Assembly: GCF_946221155.1 (NCBI RefSeq)
Contig: NZ_CAMIAN010000003.1
Coordinates: 1 to 64,000, forward strand
Direction: 5' to 3'
Length of the DNA stretch: 64,000 bases
Source: an uncultured Corynebacterium sp.
GTDB taxonomy: Bacteria > Actinomycetota > Actinomycetes > Mycobacteriales > Mycobacteriaceae
In this document: positions 15,622 to 23,314 of the stretch, piece by piece
Layout: every line of letters begins with the position of its first letter
How positions within the stretch are numbered: position 1 is the stretch's first letter
Program-made: the position numbers and the translations under genes
The notes under the pieces: generated by a model
The model's input: only the letters and a program-made list of their open reading frames with translations
The model's database searches: none
What the model was told of the DNA's origin: nothing

Positions 15622-15789
15622 TTGACAACGCTGATCCCAGGAAATCTCACTACTAGGGAATGCCTCATTGTTCATGAGGTGCTGCAACGCATTAAACAGA
15701 GAGTCCTGGAAGGGCATCCATCTGGCCAAGTGATAGATCAAGCCCTTACTCAGACTGTGGAGCAAGGTACTTGCAGGCCTCCTGTCTAA
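15622..15789 (+). CDS. Small hypothetical phage protein, 55 aa
   Basis: TTG start at 15622, chosen because GGGAGGAGG lies 5 bases upstream; the frame is open further but has no signal. The product (TTRECLIVHEVLQRIKQRVLEG core) is a single helical unit of unknown role. Its stop overlaps the end of the convergent leftward gene. Confidence 0.5.
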   Translation: MTTLIPGNLTTRECLIVHEVLQRIKQRVLEGHPSGQVIDQALTQTVEQGTCRPPV

Positions 15790-16454
15790 GCCCCAGGGGA
15801 GAACAGTTCCCTAATAGTGTTGCCCGCCGAGCTTAATGACGGAAGGTTATTCACAGCATACGGGTATACGAAGTTATCGAACACACGCTTCCACCTGGAC
15901 TTATCGTCACTCTTCAAGGAGATGATGGCTAGCGCGCCGAGCAAACGTTCATAGGATTGCTCAAATGCGAAATCGCCAAGCACTTCTAAATCATCGATAC
16001 AGCACCGCATATGGTTAATGACGGTGAACGCGGAATCTTTAACACTCGCTGGTAGCGAACCATCCTGCGTCAGTTCCTCAATGATGACATCAAGATACGA
16101 CCGGAGGCTCTCCACTTTATCGGCTTGTGGCGCGGTAATTATGTCGCGCAGCATGAATGCCAATGTGCTGAGATGATCGCGTGGTGTCTGGGGGATAGCA
16201 GCGCTTCCAATGGTTCCCCAGCTGTTTGGATAGCAGAAGAGAATCCGTCGCCATTGTGGAAGATATCGGCGGTATACCTCGGTTTGTCCACCTGTCGAAT
16301 CTAGACGGTCTAACAGTTCACCGATCTGTTCAATGAGCTGAGCTGCCCGCATGTGTTCAGTCAGGTCATCATCTCCTCGGCTGATTTTTGCTGAAGAGGA
16401 CTCCTCATTCCATTTATTGAATATGTCGAGGAGAAGTTGAGCTGGGTTTGCCAT
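15786..16454 (-). CDS. Lone leftward accessory gene (moron candidate), 222 aa
   Basis: This is the only long leftward gene inside the rightward early block. The predicted protein is soluble and mostly helical (QLIEQIGELLDRLDS, YRRYLPQWRRILF, SLRSYLDVIIEELTQDG), with no motif I recognise. The ATG at 16454 is preceded by TAGGAT at 16462-16467 (minus strand), giving a possible leaderless mRNA. Base composition is more AT-rich than its neighbours. Orientation and own promoter suggest lysogenic expression, for instance in exclusion or defence; that is inference only. Confidence 0.65.
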   Translation of the reverse strand: MANPAQLLLDIFNKWNEESSSAKISRGDDDLTEHMRAAQLIEQIGELLDRLDSTGGQTEVYRRYLPQWRRILFCYPNSWGTIGSAAIPQTPRDHLSTLAFMLRDIITAPQADKVESLRSYLDVIIEELTQDGSLPASVKDSAFTVINHMRCCIDDLEVLGDFAFEQSYERLLGALAIISLKSDDKSRWKRVFDNFVYPYAVNNLPSLSSAGNTIRELFSPGA

Positions 16455-16483
16455 ACCCAAAATCCTAACCCACGAAACAAAAC

Positions 16484-16528
16484 AGCCCCTCTTTTTTACC
16501 TACCGCCAAGCAGAAAAAAGGAGGGGCT
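16484..16528. other. A/T-flanked inverted repeat in divergent region
   Basis: AGCCCCTCTTTTTT pairs with AAAAAAGGAGGGGCT across a 16-base loop, with one bulged base. It lies between the divergent genes at 16454 and 16561. It could act as a terminator for leftward or rightward read-through, or as a regulatory palindrome. Confidence 0.5.
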
Positions 16529-16560
16529 TCGTGTCACCTTATCTGAAAGGGGAAACACCC

Positions 16561-16791
16561 ATGAATCGTAACAGATACCGCGACCTGATGGACGACATTG
16601 AAGCCGTCCTGGGCGAGCGTAAACGAATGCTCACCATCGACGAGTTCGCCGCACTCAGTGGGCGGAACCGTCAAACCGTGTGGCAGTGGTGCGCATCCGA
16701 CAAGCTTCCAGCCACACAGACCATGAGGGGCGGACGCTACCTCATTAACTATCGTCAGTTGCTTGATTTTTTCCCGGAGGTTGCCGCATGA
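16561..16791 (+). CDS. Excisionase / MerR-like DNA-binding protein
   Basis: A 76-residue protein with a winged-HTH pattern: TIDEFAALSGRNRQTVWQWCASDKLPATQTMRGGRYLINYRQL, the usual sequence of helix, helix and basic wing in small excisionase-like proteins. The ATG at 16561 follows GAAAGGGG. It may be the excisionase, but it is far from int, so a regulatory role is equally likely. Confidence 0.72.
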   Translation: MNRNRYRDLMDDIEAVLGERKRMLTIDEFAALSGRNRQTVWQWCASDKLPATQTMRGGRYLINYRQLLDFFPEVAA

Positions 16792-17054
16792 GTCGCCACG
16801 ATGAAACACCAATCACGAACCGTGTAATCCCGCCGTCACATCCGACGGTCCAGGGGGCGCAGCGACGTCTGATCAGTGAGATTGACGAGTGGCTTGATGA
16901 GGATGATGACTACACCGATGACGCTATGCCGTACGAGCTGGACAAGGATCAGCGGGTGCATCTCGCCGACTATTTGGTGATCGCGCTACTGACCACCATC
17001 GTCGCCTTCGTTGTGTTCCAGGTCGCCTGGCACCTCGGAAAGGTACTCGTCTGA
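16788..17054 (+). CDS. Small single-pass membrane protein, 88 aa
   Basis: Overlaps the preceding gene by four bases. An acidic N-terminal half (EWLDEDDDYTDDAMPYELDKD) is followed by one membrane helix near the C-terminus (LVIALLTTIVAFVVFQVAW). Function unknown. Its stop overlaps the ATG of the next micro-ORF by one base, so the two are translationally coupled. Confidence 0.65.
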   Translation: MSRHDETPITNRVIPPSHPTVQGAQRRLISEIDEWLDEDDDYTDDAMPYELDKDQRVHLADYLVIALLTTIVAFVVFQVAWHLGKVLV

Positions 17055-17173
17055 TGCCTCTGATTGATCCCTATGACCACGATGATTCCACCCCACCCCC
17101 GCCGTTCTGGTTTAGCTTAGGCTTCGCCGTCGGCATGGGCGTGATCCTCATCTGCGTGATCCTCCTGACCTAG
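17054..17173 (+). CDS. Micro membrane protein, 39 aa
   Basis: ATG at 17054 shares one base with the previous TGA. The product has a short proline-rich acidic head (YDHDDSTPPPPFWF) and one membrane helix (FAVGMGVILICVILL). The coupling with another small membrane protein suggests a pair acting at the envelope. Confidence 0.55.
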   Translation: MPLIDPYDHDDSTPPPPFWFSLGFAVGMGVILICVILLT

Positions 17174-17182
17174 AAAGCCCAC

Positions 17183-17476
17183 ATGAAATCACTGGCCGAC
17201 CAACTGCGTGACATGCCTCTCGACAGGCTCGTCACCACCACGCACGACCACCTGCTCACCCACGACACAATTCCAGATGCCTACGTCGCCGAGCTGCTAC
17301 ACCGCATCACGCTCCTGCGCTCCCGCAACCGTGAGCTTTCCGCGCAGGTCAGCAGGCTAAGCAAACCCACCAGAGGGACCGCTGGTGACCGGCTACGCCG
17401 AGACATCAACGCCCACGCTCAGTCGATCCGTGCGATCTGCGACCGCATCACCAGCGACACCCGCCACATCCGATAG
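17183..17476 (+). CDS. Hypothetical phage protein, 97 aa
   Basis: Helical and basic. The middle part (AELLHRITLLRSRNRELSAQ) has a heptad pattern of a coiled coil. It ends 10 bases before the YqaJ-type nuclease gene. Function unknown. Confidence 0.65.
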   Translation: MKSLADQLRDMPLDRLVTTTHDHLLTHDTIPDAYVAELLHRITLLRSRNRELSAQVSRLSKPTRGTAGDRLRRDINAHAQSIRAICDRITSDTRHIR

Positions 17477-17486
17477 GACACCCCGC

Positions 17487-18479
17487 ATGCCACACGAAAT
17501 CCCCAATCCGCCCGCACCAGGCACCCCAGAGTGGCGCAAGATCGTCACCGCCTCGAAAATCCCCATCATTCTCGGCCTTTCCCCGTTCAAAACGCCTGCT
17601 GAGCTATGGCAGGAAATGACCGGCCTAGTGGAACCCGACGTGCTAGAGGGTGACCACCTGGCTTGGGGGCACCTCGCAGAGGACTCGCTCGCAGCGTTCT
17701 GGCAGTACAAGCAGCCAGAGACGTGGCGACTGTCCACCCCACGCCGCGATTCCCGTGGCTACCGCACTCGCGAACGCGCCTACACCGACCCTGATCTGCC
17801 GTTTGACAACATGGCCAGCCTCGACGTCGTCGCCTACCGAGGGCAGAAACGCCACATCATCGAATGCAAAACCTCCAACTCGCGTGAGAAGTGGGCTGCA
17901 GGAGTACCCACCGCTGAAAGCGCCCAGGCACTCAGCCAAATGGGGATCAGTGGAATCCACAACCACGATGTCGTCGTACAGGTTGGCTCCACTGTCCCGA
18001 CAATCTACCCGACCGAGTGGGACGAGAACTTGTTCACCGGAGTCGTCGACGCGGTAAAGAGCTTCGTGGACACCCTCGGCAACGATGTCCCTCCAGAGCC
18101 CGACCCCGCCCTCCTGGACGAGCTGGTAGCACAGCAATCCCGGGTAGGGGAGGGCGAGCAGGACGTAGCCGACGACCCGCACGTCATCGAGCTGACGACC
18201 ATCCAGTCGGAAATCGCCACCCTCACCAGCAGGGAAGCTGAACTGAAGGCACGGATCGAGGCGGACTACAAGGACGTTGCGAAGCTCACCATCGGTGGTG
18301 ATCGGTTCGCGTCCTGGCAGGCCGGTCGGTTCTCCCAATCTCGGGTGCCCGCCGAATTCAAGCACCTGCTGAAGGATCCTGCGTACCAAACCACCAAGTT
18401 TGATAGCGCCAAGCTCAAGTCTGAACGCCCTGACGTGTACGCCGCCGCGATTGGCGACCCCACCCTCCGATACGCCTAA
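17487..18479 (+). CDS. YqaJ-type viral recombinase / exonuclease
   Basis: A 330-residue protein of the lambda-exonuclease-like PD-(D/E)xK superfamily. A conserved N-terminal W-x-x-x-V-TASK-x-x-x-ILG segment is followed by GHLAED (Glu65), SLDVVAY (Asp113) and IIECKTSN (Glu126, Lys128), the catalytic set. The C-terminus has a coiled stretch and a DRFASWQAGRFSQS repeat region typical of YqaJ proteins. It is followed directly by a RecT-type annealase, so the two form a two-component phage recombination system. The ATG at 17487 gives the best N-terminus. Confidence 0.9.
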   Translation: MPHEIPNPPAPGTPEWRKIVTASKIPIILGLSPFKTPAELWQEMTGLVEPDVLEGDHLAWGHLAEDSLAAFWQYKQPETWRLSTPRRDSRGYRTRERAYTDPDLPFDNMASLDVVAYRGQKRHIIECKTSNSREKWAAGVPTAESAQALSQMGISGIHNHDVVVQVGSTVPTIYPTEWDENLFTGVVDAVKSFVDTLGNDVPPEPDPALLDELVAQQSRVGEGEQDVADDPHVIELTTIQSEIATLTSREAELKARIEADYKDVAKLTIGGDRFASWQAGRFSQSRVPAEFKHLLKDPAYQTTKFDSAKLKSERPDVYAAAIGDPTLRYA

Positions 18480-18497
18480 CAAGAAAAGGAAACAACC

Positions 18498-19403
18498 ATG
18501 TCTGACATTGCAATCCCCAACCAGAACAACAACACCCCCGCAACAGTGGGGAACACCCTCATGGCCAAAGGCGTTGAGAAACTCCGCCAGCACGCTGAAC
18601 TGAAAGCCATGGCCATCGACTACGCCGACTTCATCACCAAAACCGGAGCGTGCCCGGAGATCTACAAGAACAAGCCAGAAGACGCTGCAGCGGCGATCAT
18701 CCGAGGCGCAGCGCTCGGCTTCGACCCTGATGGCGCACTAGAGGCCTTTTTCGTCATTAAGGGCAAGACCGGCATGTACGCACGTGCGATGCAGGCTGTA
18801 GCGGAAAACGCTGGCTGCAGCATGTGGGAGGTCGACGCCTCCGACGAGGAGGTGACCTGGGCAGGCACGAAGCCGGGCAACCCACACGTCCACACGGTCA
18901 CCTGGACGATCCAGCGAGCAAAGACCGCGGGCTACGCGGGGTCAAACAATCGCTACAAGACTAACGCCACGGAGATGCTGCGGTCGAAGTGTCAGGGCGA
19001 GCTCGCGCGCATCCTGGCCCCTGGCGCGCTGATGGGCTTGTACACCGAGCAGGAACCCACCGCGTTCACACCGGAGCCAGTGAAAGCCACCGCTGAACGT
19101 GTGACGGAACAGCGCGGCATGGACCAGGTACGCGCAGCGCTGGAGGCGAAGAAGGAAGCCCCCAAGCAGCAGTCGCAGGGAGACAAGCTGATGGCGTGGA
19201 TCGGCCACCAAACGGACGTGGAAGCACTATCGAAGATGCTGCAGTCATTGCCGTCGAAGCTGGACGCATCCACTGATCCGGCTCCGCTGCTGGACGCCGT
19301 GATGGATAAGGCTACAAGCCTAGGCGCGACGGAACAGCAGCTGGATAGCCTCGCGGAGCTCGCGGGCGAGGCCGCTAACCAGATGGGAGTAGCTAATGCG
19401 TAA
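18498..19403 (+). CDS. recT: RecT-family single-strand annealing protein
   Basis: A 301-residue protein. The RecT core is visible: AAAAIIRGAALGFDPDGALEAFFVIKGKTGMYARAMQAV, then WTIQRAKTAGYAGSNNRYKTNATEMLRSKCQGELARILAPGALMGLYT. It pairs with the YqaJ exonuclease upstream to repair ends or recombine phage DNA. AAAGGAAAC precedes the start. Its end overlaps the SSB gene by eight bases. Confidence 0.9.
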   Translation: MSDIAIPNQNNNTPATVGNTLMAKGVEKLRQHAELKAMAIDYADFITKTGACPEIYKNKPEDAAAAIIRGAALGFDPDGALEAFFVIKGKTGMYARAMQAVAENAGCSMWEVDASDEEVTWAGTKPGNPHVHTVTWTIQRAKTAGYAGSNNRYKTNATEMLRSKCQGELARILAPGALMGLYTEQEPTAFTPEPVKATAERVTEQRGMDQVRAALEAKKEAPKQQSQGDKLMAWIGHQTDVEALSKMLQSLPSKLDASTDPAPLLDAVMDKATSLGATEQQLDSLAELAGEAANQMGVANA

Positions 19404-19857
19404 CGGTGTCACACCGATCACGGTTATCGGCAACATGGTTGCGGATCCGGAACTGCGCTACACCCCCAACGGGGCCGCAGTGGCTAACTTCCGCGTGGCC
19501 TCCACGCCCCGTCGCTACGACAAGCAGGCTGGTCAGTTCGTCGACGGCGAGCCGCTGTTTTTGACCTGCAACGTGTGGCAAAAACAGGCCGAGCACGTGG
19601 CCAACAGCCTGAGCAAGGGCGACCGCGTAGTCGTCGAGGGGACGCTGCATCAGCGGTCGTGGGAGGACAAGGACGGCAACCGCCGATACGCCCAAGAGAT
19701 AGAGGTGCACGAAATCGGTGCGTCTCTGCTGTTCGCTGAGGTTGATGTGCGCAAGGCCAGTGGAGGGCAGCAGGGGAGCGCTCAGGGTGCGCCGGAGTCG
19801 CCCGCGAACACTCGCTCGGAGACCGGCTTTCCCGCTGGGGACGAGCCACCATTTTAG
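19396..19857 (+). CDS. ssb: Single-stranded DNA-binding protein (first copy)
   Basis: A 153-residue OB-fold SSB. ITVIGNMVADPELRYTPNGAAVANFRVAS and LSKGDRVVVEGTLHQRSW are standard SSB signatures. The disordered tail ends in DEPPF, the acidic tip that binds partner proteins. It is coupled to recT. A second, distant SSB is encoded at 21287. Confidence 0.92.
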   Translation: MRNGVTPITVIGNMVADPELRYTPNGAAVANFRVASTPRRYDKQAGQFVDGEPLFLTCNVWQKQAEHVANSLSKGDRVVVEGTLHQRSWEDKDGNRRYAQEIEVHEIGASLLFAEVDVRKASGGQQGSAQGAPESPANTRSETGFPAGDEPPF

Positions 19858-19872
19858 GAAGGTGAGAAGCTA

Positions 19873-20760
19873 ATGGCTCGGATCAGAACCATTAAACCGG
19901 AGTTCTTCACGTCGCCAGATACGGCGAGCGTTTCACATACAGCAAGGCTGCTTTATGTAGCCATGTGGTGCTTCGCAGACGACTACGGAAGAGGCGAATT
20001 GAACATGCTTCAATTGCGCGCGTTCGCCTTCCCGGAGGAGGATCCTTGGCTGGATTCTGAACTTCAGAGGCAAGGCTCTGAATTTCCTTCCCTTTGCAAG
20101 GAAGTTGTAAACGGCTTTGGAATCGTGATTTACAGGCACAAAAACAGGGTTTTTTACTCGATTCCGAGCTGGAACGACCATCAAAAAACACAACGTCAAG
20201 CAAAGCCACGTTGCCCAGCCCCCGACGATCCAGAATCCATGCCTGACCTGCGCTTTTCCGACAGTGAAGGAACTTCAGAGCGTACGCAAGGAACTTCAGA
20301 GCGAACGCAAGGAAATGTTCCCCTAGGAACAGGGAAAGGGAACAGGGAAAGGGAACAGGAATATATATCGTCCGAAACAAGTTCGGACTCGTCCGCTCGC
20401 AGACCGGACGCATACCCGCCCGCATTCGAGGAATGGTGGAAGACCTACCCACGCCGACGCAACGCCTCAAAGAAAGACGCAGCGAATCAATGGCGCGAAG
20501 CAACGAAAACCATCGCCCCCGAAGAACTGCTCCGCCTCACAGCCGTCTATGCGGACAACCCCGGCGTGGACGACGCGCGCTACATTCCCCACCCACACAA
20601 GTGGCTCAAAGATCGCCGATGGGAAGCGATCGAGGAGACCGACAACCCCACCACGCCTCACAGCCGCTTTACACCGGAAGCAATCGCTGGCCGCTTCTAC
20701 GGCACTAGCCAGCCGGAGATCGTCGACGCGGAGGTGCTGCCATGGCAACTCGAAGCATGA
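19873..20760 (+). CDS. Phage replication initiator (DnaD-like / replisome organizer)
   Basis: 295 residues. The N-terminal domain (RIRTIKPEFFTSPDTASVSHTARLLYVAMWCFADDYGR) is the winged-helix DNA-binding module of actinophage replication initiators. A linker with tandem repeats encoded by 21-bp DNA repeats joins it to a C-terminal domain starting YPPAFEEWWKTYPRR, the usual helicase-loader-like end. The gene carries the candidate origin in its middle, as in lambda O. GGAAGGTGAGAAG precedes the ATG. Confidence 0.82.
   Translation: MARIRTIKPEFFTSPDTASVSHTARLLYVAMWCFADDYGRGELNMLQLRAFAFPEEDPWLDSELQRQGSEFPSLCKEVVNGFGIVIYRHKNRVFYSIPSWNDHQKTQRQAKPRCPAPDDPESMPDLRFSDSEGTSERTQGTSERTQGNVPLGTGKGNREREQEYISSETSSDSSARRPDAYPPAFEEWWKTYPRRRNASKKDAANQWREATKTIAPEELLRLTAVYADNPGVDDARYIPHPHKWLKDRRWEAIEETDNPTTPHSRFTPEAIAGRFYGTSQPEIVDAEVLPWQLEA
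20269..20370. other. Candidate phage replication origin inside the initiator gene
   Basis: Two 21-bp direct repeats (GGAACTTCAGAGCG..CGCAA, 20269-20310, one mismatch) are followed by 2.7 copies of the 13-mer GGAACAGGGAAAG (20326-20360) and then an AT-rich AATATATAT. Iterons next to an AT-rich segment within the initiator gene resemble lambdoid origins. Confidence 0.6.
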
Positions 20761-21281
20761 GCGACGACCACGCCTTGCAAATCGCCTTCAAGGTGCTCTC
20801 GATCCTCAAAGCCGCGCTCCCGCAGCACATGCCCCGCATGGAGGATGAGCACCAAACGAAGATCGTCGCCACCGTCTACGCCGATGTGATCGCCCGGACG
20901 CATCTACCCGCCCGCGTGTTTCAGGAAGCCGCGCTGTGGATCACCCGCACTCATGACGGCGACCGGCAGATCACGCCTTCGCTGTTTCGACAGGCGGTGT
21001 GGCGCGCCAATGAGGAGCTGTCCGCCGACCCGGATTACCAGCGAGTCCGCGAGCAGATCAGGCAGAAACGCGAGCAGCAACGGCACCTGCAGATGGGACT
21101 CACCGCCGATGGGCGATCCCCGGAGCTATGCCAGCGAGCGGGGAATGTCGACCAGAAGGCCGTAGAAGCAACGAAGAAGCGCCTCACTCGTAAATGGGCG
21201 CTAGAGGCGGGAAAGTCCGCGAGAGACGCCAACCAGAGCGAATTTGACACCAACCAAGACCAACCAACCATCAAGGAGTAG
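20742..21281 (+). CDS. Hypothetical phage replication protein, 179 aa
   Basis: GGAGG lies 7 bases before the ATG at 20742; another ATG at 20757 overlaps the upstream TGA. The protein is helical (ALQIAFKVLSILKAALPQ, FQEAALWITRTHDGDRQITPSLFRQAVWRANEEL, then RVREQIRQKREQQRHLQ). It resembles small replication-accessory proteins that sit after actinophage initiators, possibly a helicase loader, but no nucleotide-binding motif is present. Confidence 0.65.
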   Translation: MATRSMSDDHALQIAFKVLSILKAALPQHMPRMEDEHQTKIVATVYADVIARTHLPARVFQEAALWITRTHDGDRQITPSLFRQAVWRANEELSADPDYQRVREQIRQKREQQRHLQMGLTADGRSPELCQRAGNVDQKAVEATKKRLTRKWALEAGKSARDANQSEFDTNQDQPTIKE

Positions 21282-21286
21282 AAAAA

Positions 21287-21760
21287 ATGACCCACATGAC
21301 CATCACCGGCAACCTCGCCAGCGACCCAGTGCTGCAGCACAACGCCGAAGGCCAGCCCTGGGCAGGACTCACCGTCCTATGGAGTGAGCGGGAGAAAAAC
21401 AACGCCACCGGACAGTGGCAAGACACACCCATTATCGCCGTCAAAGTGTCTTGCTTTGGAACCTTGGCAGCCAACGTCGCACACAGCCTCAAAAAGGGCA
21501 CGCGCGTCACCGTCACCGGCAAGGTGCGACCCACCGCATGGCAGTCACCTAACGGCGAGCAGCTGCAGATCAAAATGACCGCCGACTCCGTCGCCCCAGA
21601 CCTCCGCTGGGCAGTCGCAGGCGTGCAAAAGGCCACGACAAACCAGCCCGGCAACCAGCAGCAAAACAACCAGGCGGGCTTCAGCCAACAGCAGGCCGAC
21701 CCGTTCGCCGACCAGCCCGCAAACCAGCAGGAAGGCAACGATGACGAACCCCCATTCTGA
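21287..21760 (+). CDS. Second single-stranded DNA-binding protein
   Basis: 157 residues, OB-fold: TITGNLASDPVLQHNAEGQPWAGLTVLWSER and LKKGTRVTVTGKVRPTAW. The Q/N-rich tail ends DDEPPF. It is clearly diverged from the SSB at 19396, not a recent duplicate. AAGGAGTAGAAAA precedes the ATG. It overlaps the RusA gene by 20 bases. Confidence 0.88.
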   Translation: MTHMTITGNLASDPVLQHNAEGQPWAGLTVLWSEREKNNATGQWQDTPIIAVKVSCFGTLAANVAHSLKKGTRVTVTGKVRPTAWQSPNGEQLQIKMTADSVAPDLRWAVAGVQKATTNQPGNQQQNNQAGFSQQQADPFADQPANQQEGNDDEPPF

Positions 21761-22172
21761 CCTGACCTTTTTCGTGCCAGGCCTGCCAGCTCCACAAGGG
21801 TCAAAGAACGCCTACCGACGCGGCCAAAAAATCGTCCTCGTGGAATCCTCCAAGAAGGTCAAGCCATGGCGCGACACTGTCTCGCAGGTTGCCAGATTCG
21901 TCTGCAAGCGACCCATCGACGGAGCTGTGACGGTAGCCGTGCATTTCGTCATGCCACGCACTAAAGCTATGCGCGATAGGCCAGCGCCCCCGATGGTGCA
22001 GAAGCCTGATTTAGACAAGCTGCTCCGTGCCATCAACGACGCACTAACCGGCATCGCTTACGCCGACGACTCACAGATCGTCCGGCTCACAGGCTCCAAG
22101 CGCCGGGCGGCGCCAGGCGAGAAAACGGGCGCGCATATCACTATCACGCCACTCATGGAGAGCGCAGCATGA
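21741..22172 (+). CDS. RusA-family Holliday-junction endonuclease
   Basis: 143 residues. RusA signatures: FVPGLPAPQGSKNAYRRG at the N-terminus, KPDLDKLLRAINDALTGIAYADDSQIV (catalytic Asp residues) in the centre. It resolves branched DNA before packaging. It lies between the second SSB and unknown early genes and is translationally coupled to both. Confidence 0.92.
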   Translation: MTNPHSDLTFFVPGLPAPQGSKNAYRRGQKIVLVESSKKVKPWRDTVSQVARFVCKRPIDGAVTVAVHFVMPRTKAMRDRPAPPMVQKPDLDKLLRAINDALTGIAYADDSQIVRLTGSKRRAAPGEKTGAHITITPLMESAA

Positions 22173-22384
22173 ACCGTCCAGTAACCAACTTCGACCGCGC
22201 GATCGACATCGCCGCCTACCTCGATGAAGTCGGCGAAGGAACCTTCGAACTCGTCCGCCAACTCCACACCGCCGGCCTCATCACCCCCGATCCCGGCGAA
22301 AGCAGTGTCACCTACTGCGACCTGTACGAACCCGACGACACCATACCCATCTACCAACCAGCACCCAAGGAGGACACTCTGTGA
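22169..22384 (+). CDS. Hypothetical phage protein, 71 aa
   Basis: Four-base overlap with the RusA gene. The N-terminal helix (RAIDIAAYLDEVGEGTFELVRQLHTAGLI) recalls the similar ALDRAGLLTP helix of the product at 24652, so the two may share a small family domain. Function unknown. Confidence 0.65.
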   Translation: MNRPVTNFDRAIDIAAYLDEVGEGTFELVRQLHTAGLITPDPGESSVTYCDLYEPDDTIPIYQPAPKEDTL

Positions 22385-22653
22385 CCACCCGCAAAACCTA
22401 CGACCTACCCGCCCCCACAATCGTCCGCGACACTTTCAGCACCTGGTTCACCGGCCACTCGATCGCAATTGGGGGCGAAATCGACAACGACGGGGGCGTC
22501 ACCCACAACCGCGACCTGGGAACAATCGACATTGAAACGCATGAGGGCGAAGAACTAGCACTTGACTACGACGAAGCCCGCCGCGTTGCCCTCGCCCTCC
22601 TCGCAGCCGTGGAAGAAGCCAAGCGAGCACGAGATAAGGAGATGGGAAAGTGA
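22381..22653 (+). CDS. Hypothetical phage protein, 90 aa
   Basis: GTG start overlapping the upstream stop. A beta-rich first half (TIVRDTFSTWFTGHSIAIGG) and a helical second half (LDYDEARRVALALLAAVEEA). No recognised motif. Tightly packed with both neighbours by four-base overlaps. Confidence 0.65.
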   Translation: MTTRKTYDLPAPTIVRDTFSTWFTGHSIAIGGEIDNDGGVTHNRDLGTIDIETHEGEELALDYDEARRVALALLAAVEEAKRARDKEMGK

Positions 22654-23033
22654 GCGGACACTCATTGCACCAATTCACTGCGTACGGATATGAGTGCGAA
22701 ACGCGAATGGGTCCCTACTCAATCAACGGGTACGTAACCCTCCCCGAAGGGCACCCGTGGCTGGAGTATGGATACCTGGTAGCGAACCCCGCTGTGGACG
22801 TCGATGTGCACGGTGAGATCACTTACCACGAGGGGCGCACCATTGGGTTTGACACGGCACACTTCGGCGATGCATGGCACCCCGAAGCGCCTGGAACGAA
22901 GAGGACCCTGGAACTAGAGGGTGGCCCCCGCTGGATTCCAAAGGGGCGTTTGTGGAGCGAGTCTATGGTGCGAGAGGAAACTATACGGCTCGCTAGACAA
23001 GCTGCACAAGCAGAACAGGAGAACGGAGAATGA
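22650..23033 (+). CDS. Hypothetical phage protein, 127 aa
   Basis: GTG start at 22650. Aromatic-rich N-terminus (HQFTAYGYECETRMGPYSINGYVTLPEGHPW), then a possible alpha/beta region and a helical acidic tail. The layout resembles small proteins scattered in actinophage early operons, but I cannot name it. Confidence 0.65.
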   Translation: MSGHSLHQFTAYGYECETRMGPYSINGYVTLPEGHPWLEYGYLVANPAVDVDVHGEITYHEGRTIGFDTAHFGDAWHPEAPGTKRTLELEGGPRWIPKGRLWSESMVREETIRLARQAAQAEQENGE

Positions 23034-23314
23034 GGTTGGGATTCCAATACCCCAGCCCGTTCGAGCGGGTACAGCACTCCCGATACCCTGATCCTAATTG
23101 GATCGTCACGGTGCGCAGGAGAGGGGCAAAGACTGTCTATTCCTCGACCTCCGCCCACGCGTCCTTCGACGAAAATAACCCCGCCCGGTTCTACGTAGAC
23201 CACCCTGGCGAGATAAGCATTTTCGCCCGGCTTCACATCGCCCTAGCAGGAGATCAAGCCCACCAGGAACTCACAGCGGCGGAAGTCGCCGAATTGATAG
23301 GAGCCCACCCATGA
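23030..23314 (+). CDS. Hypothetical phage protein, 94 aa
   Basis: Four-base overlaps on both sides. A beta-rich, basic first half (WIVTVRRRGAKTVYSST) and a C-terminal helix rich in Ala and Glu. Function unknown. Confidence 0.6.
   Translation: MRLGFQYPSPFERVQHSRYPDPNWIVTVRRRGAKTVYSSTSAHASFDENNPARFYVDHPGEISIFARLHIALAGDQAHQELTAAEVAELIGAHP

Noticed and set aside
20281..20345. CRISPR array suspected from short tandem repeats
   Set aside because: Repeats are adjacent without spacers and lie inside a coding gene; no cas genes are present.
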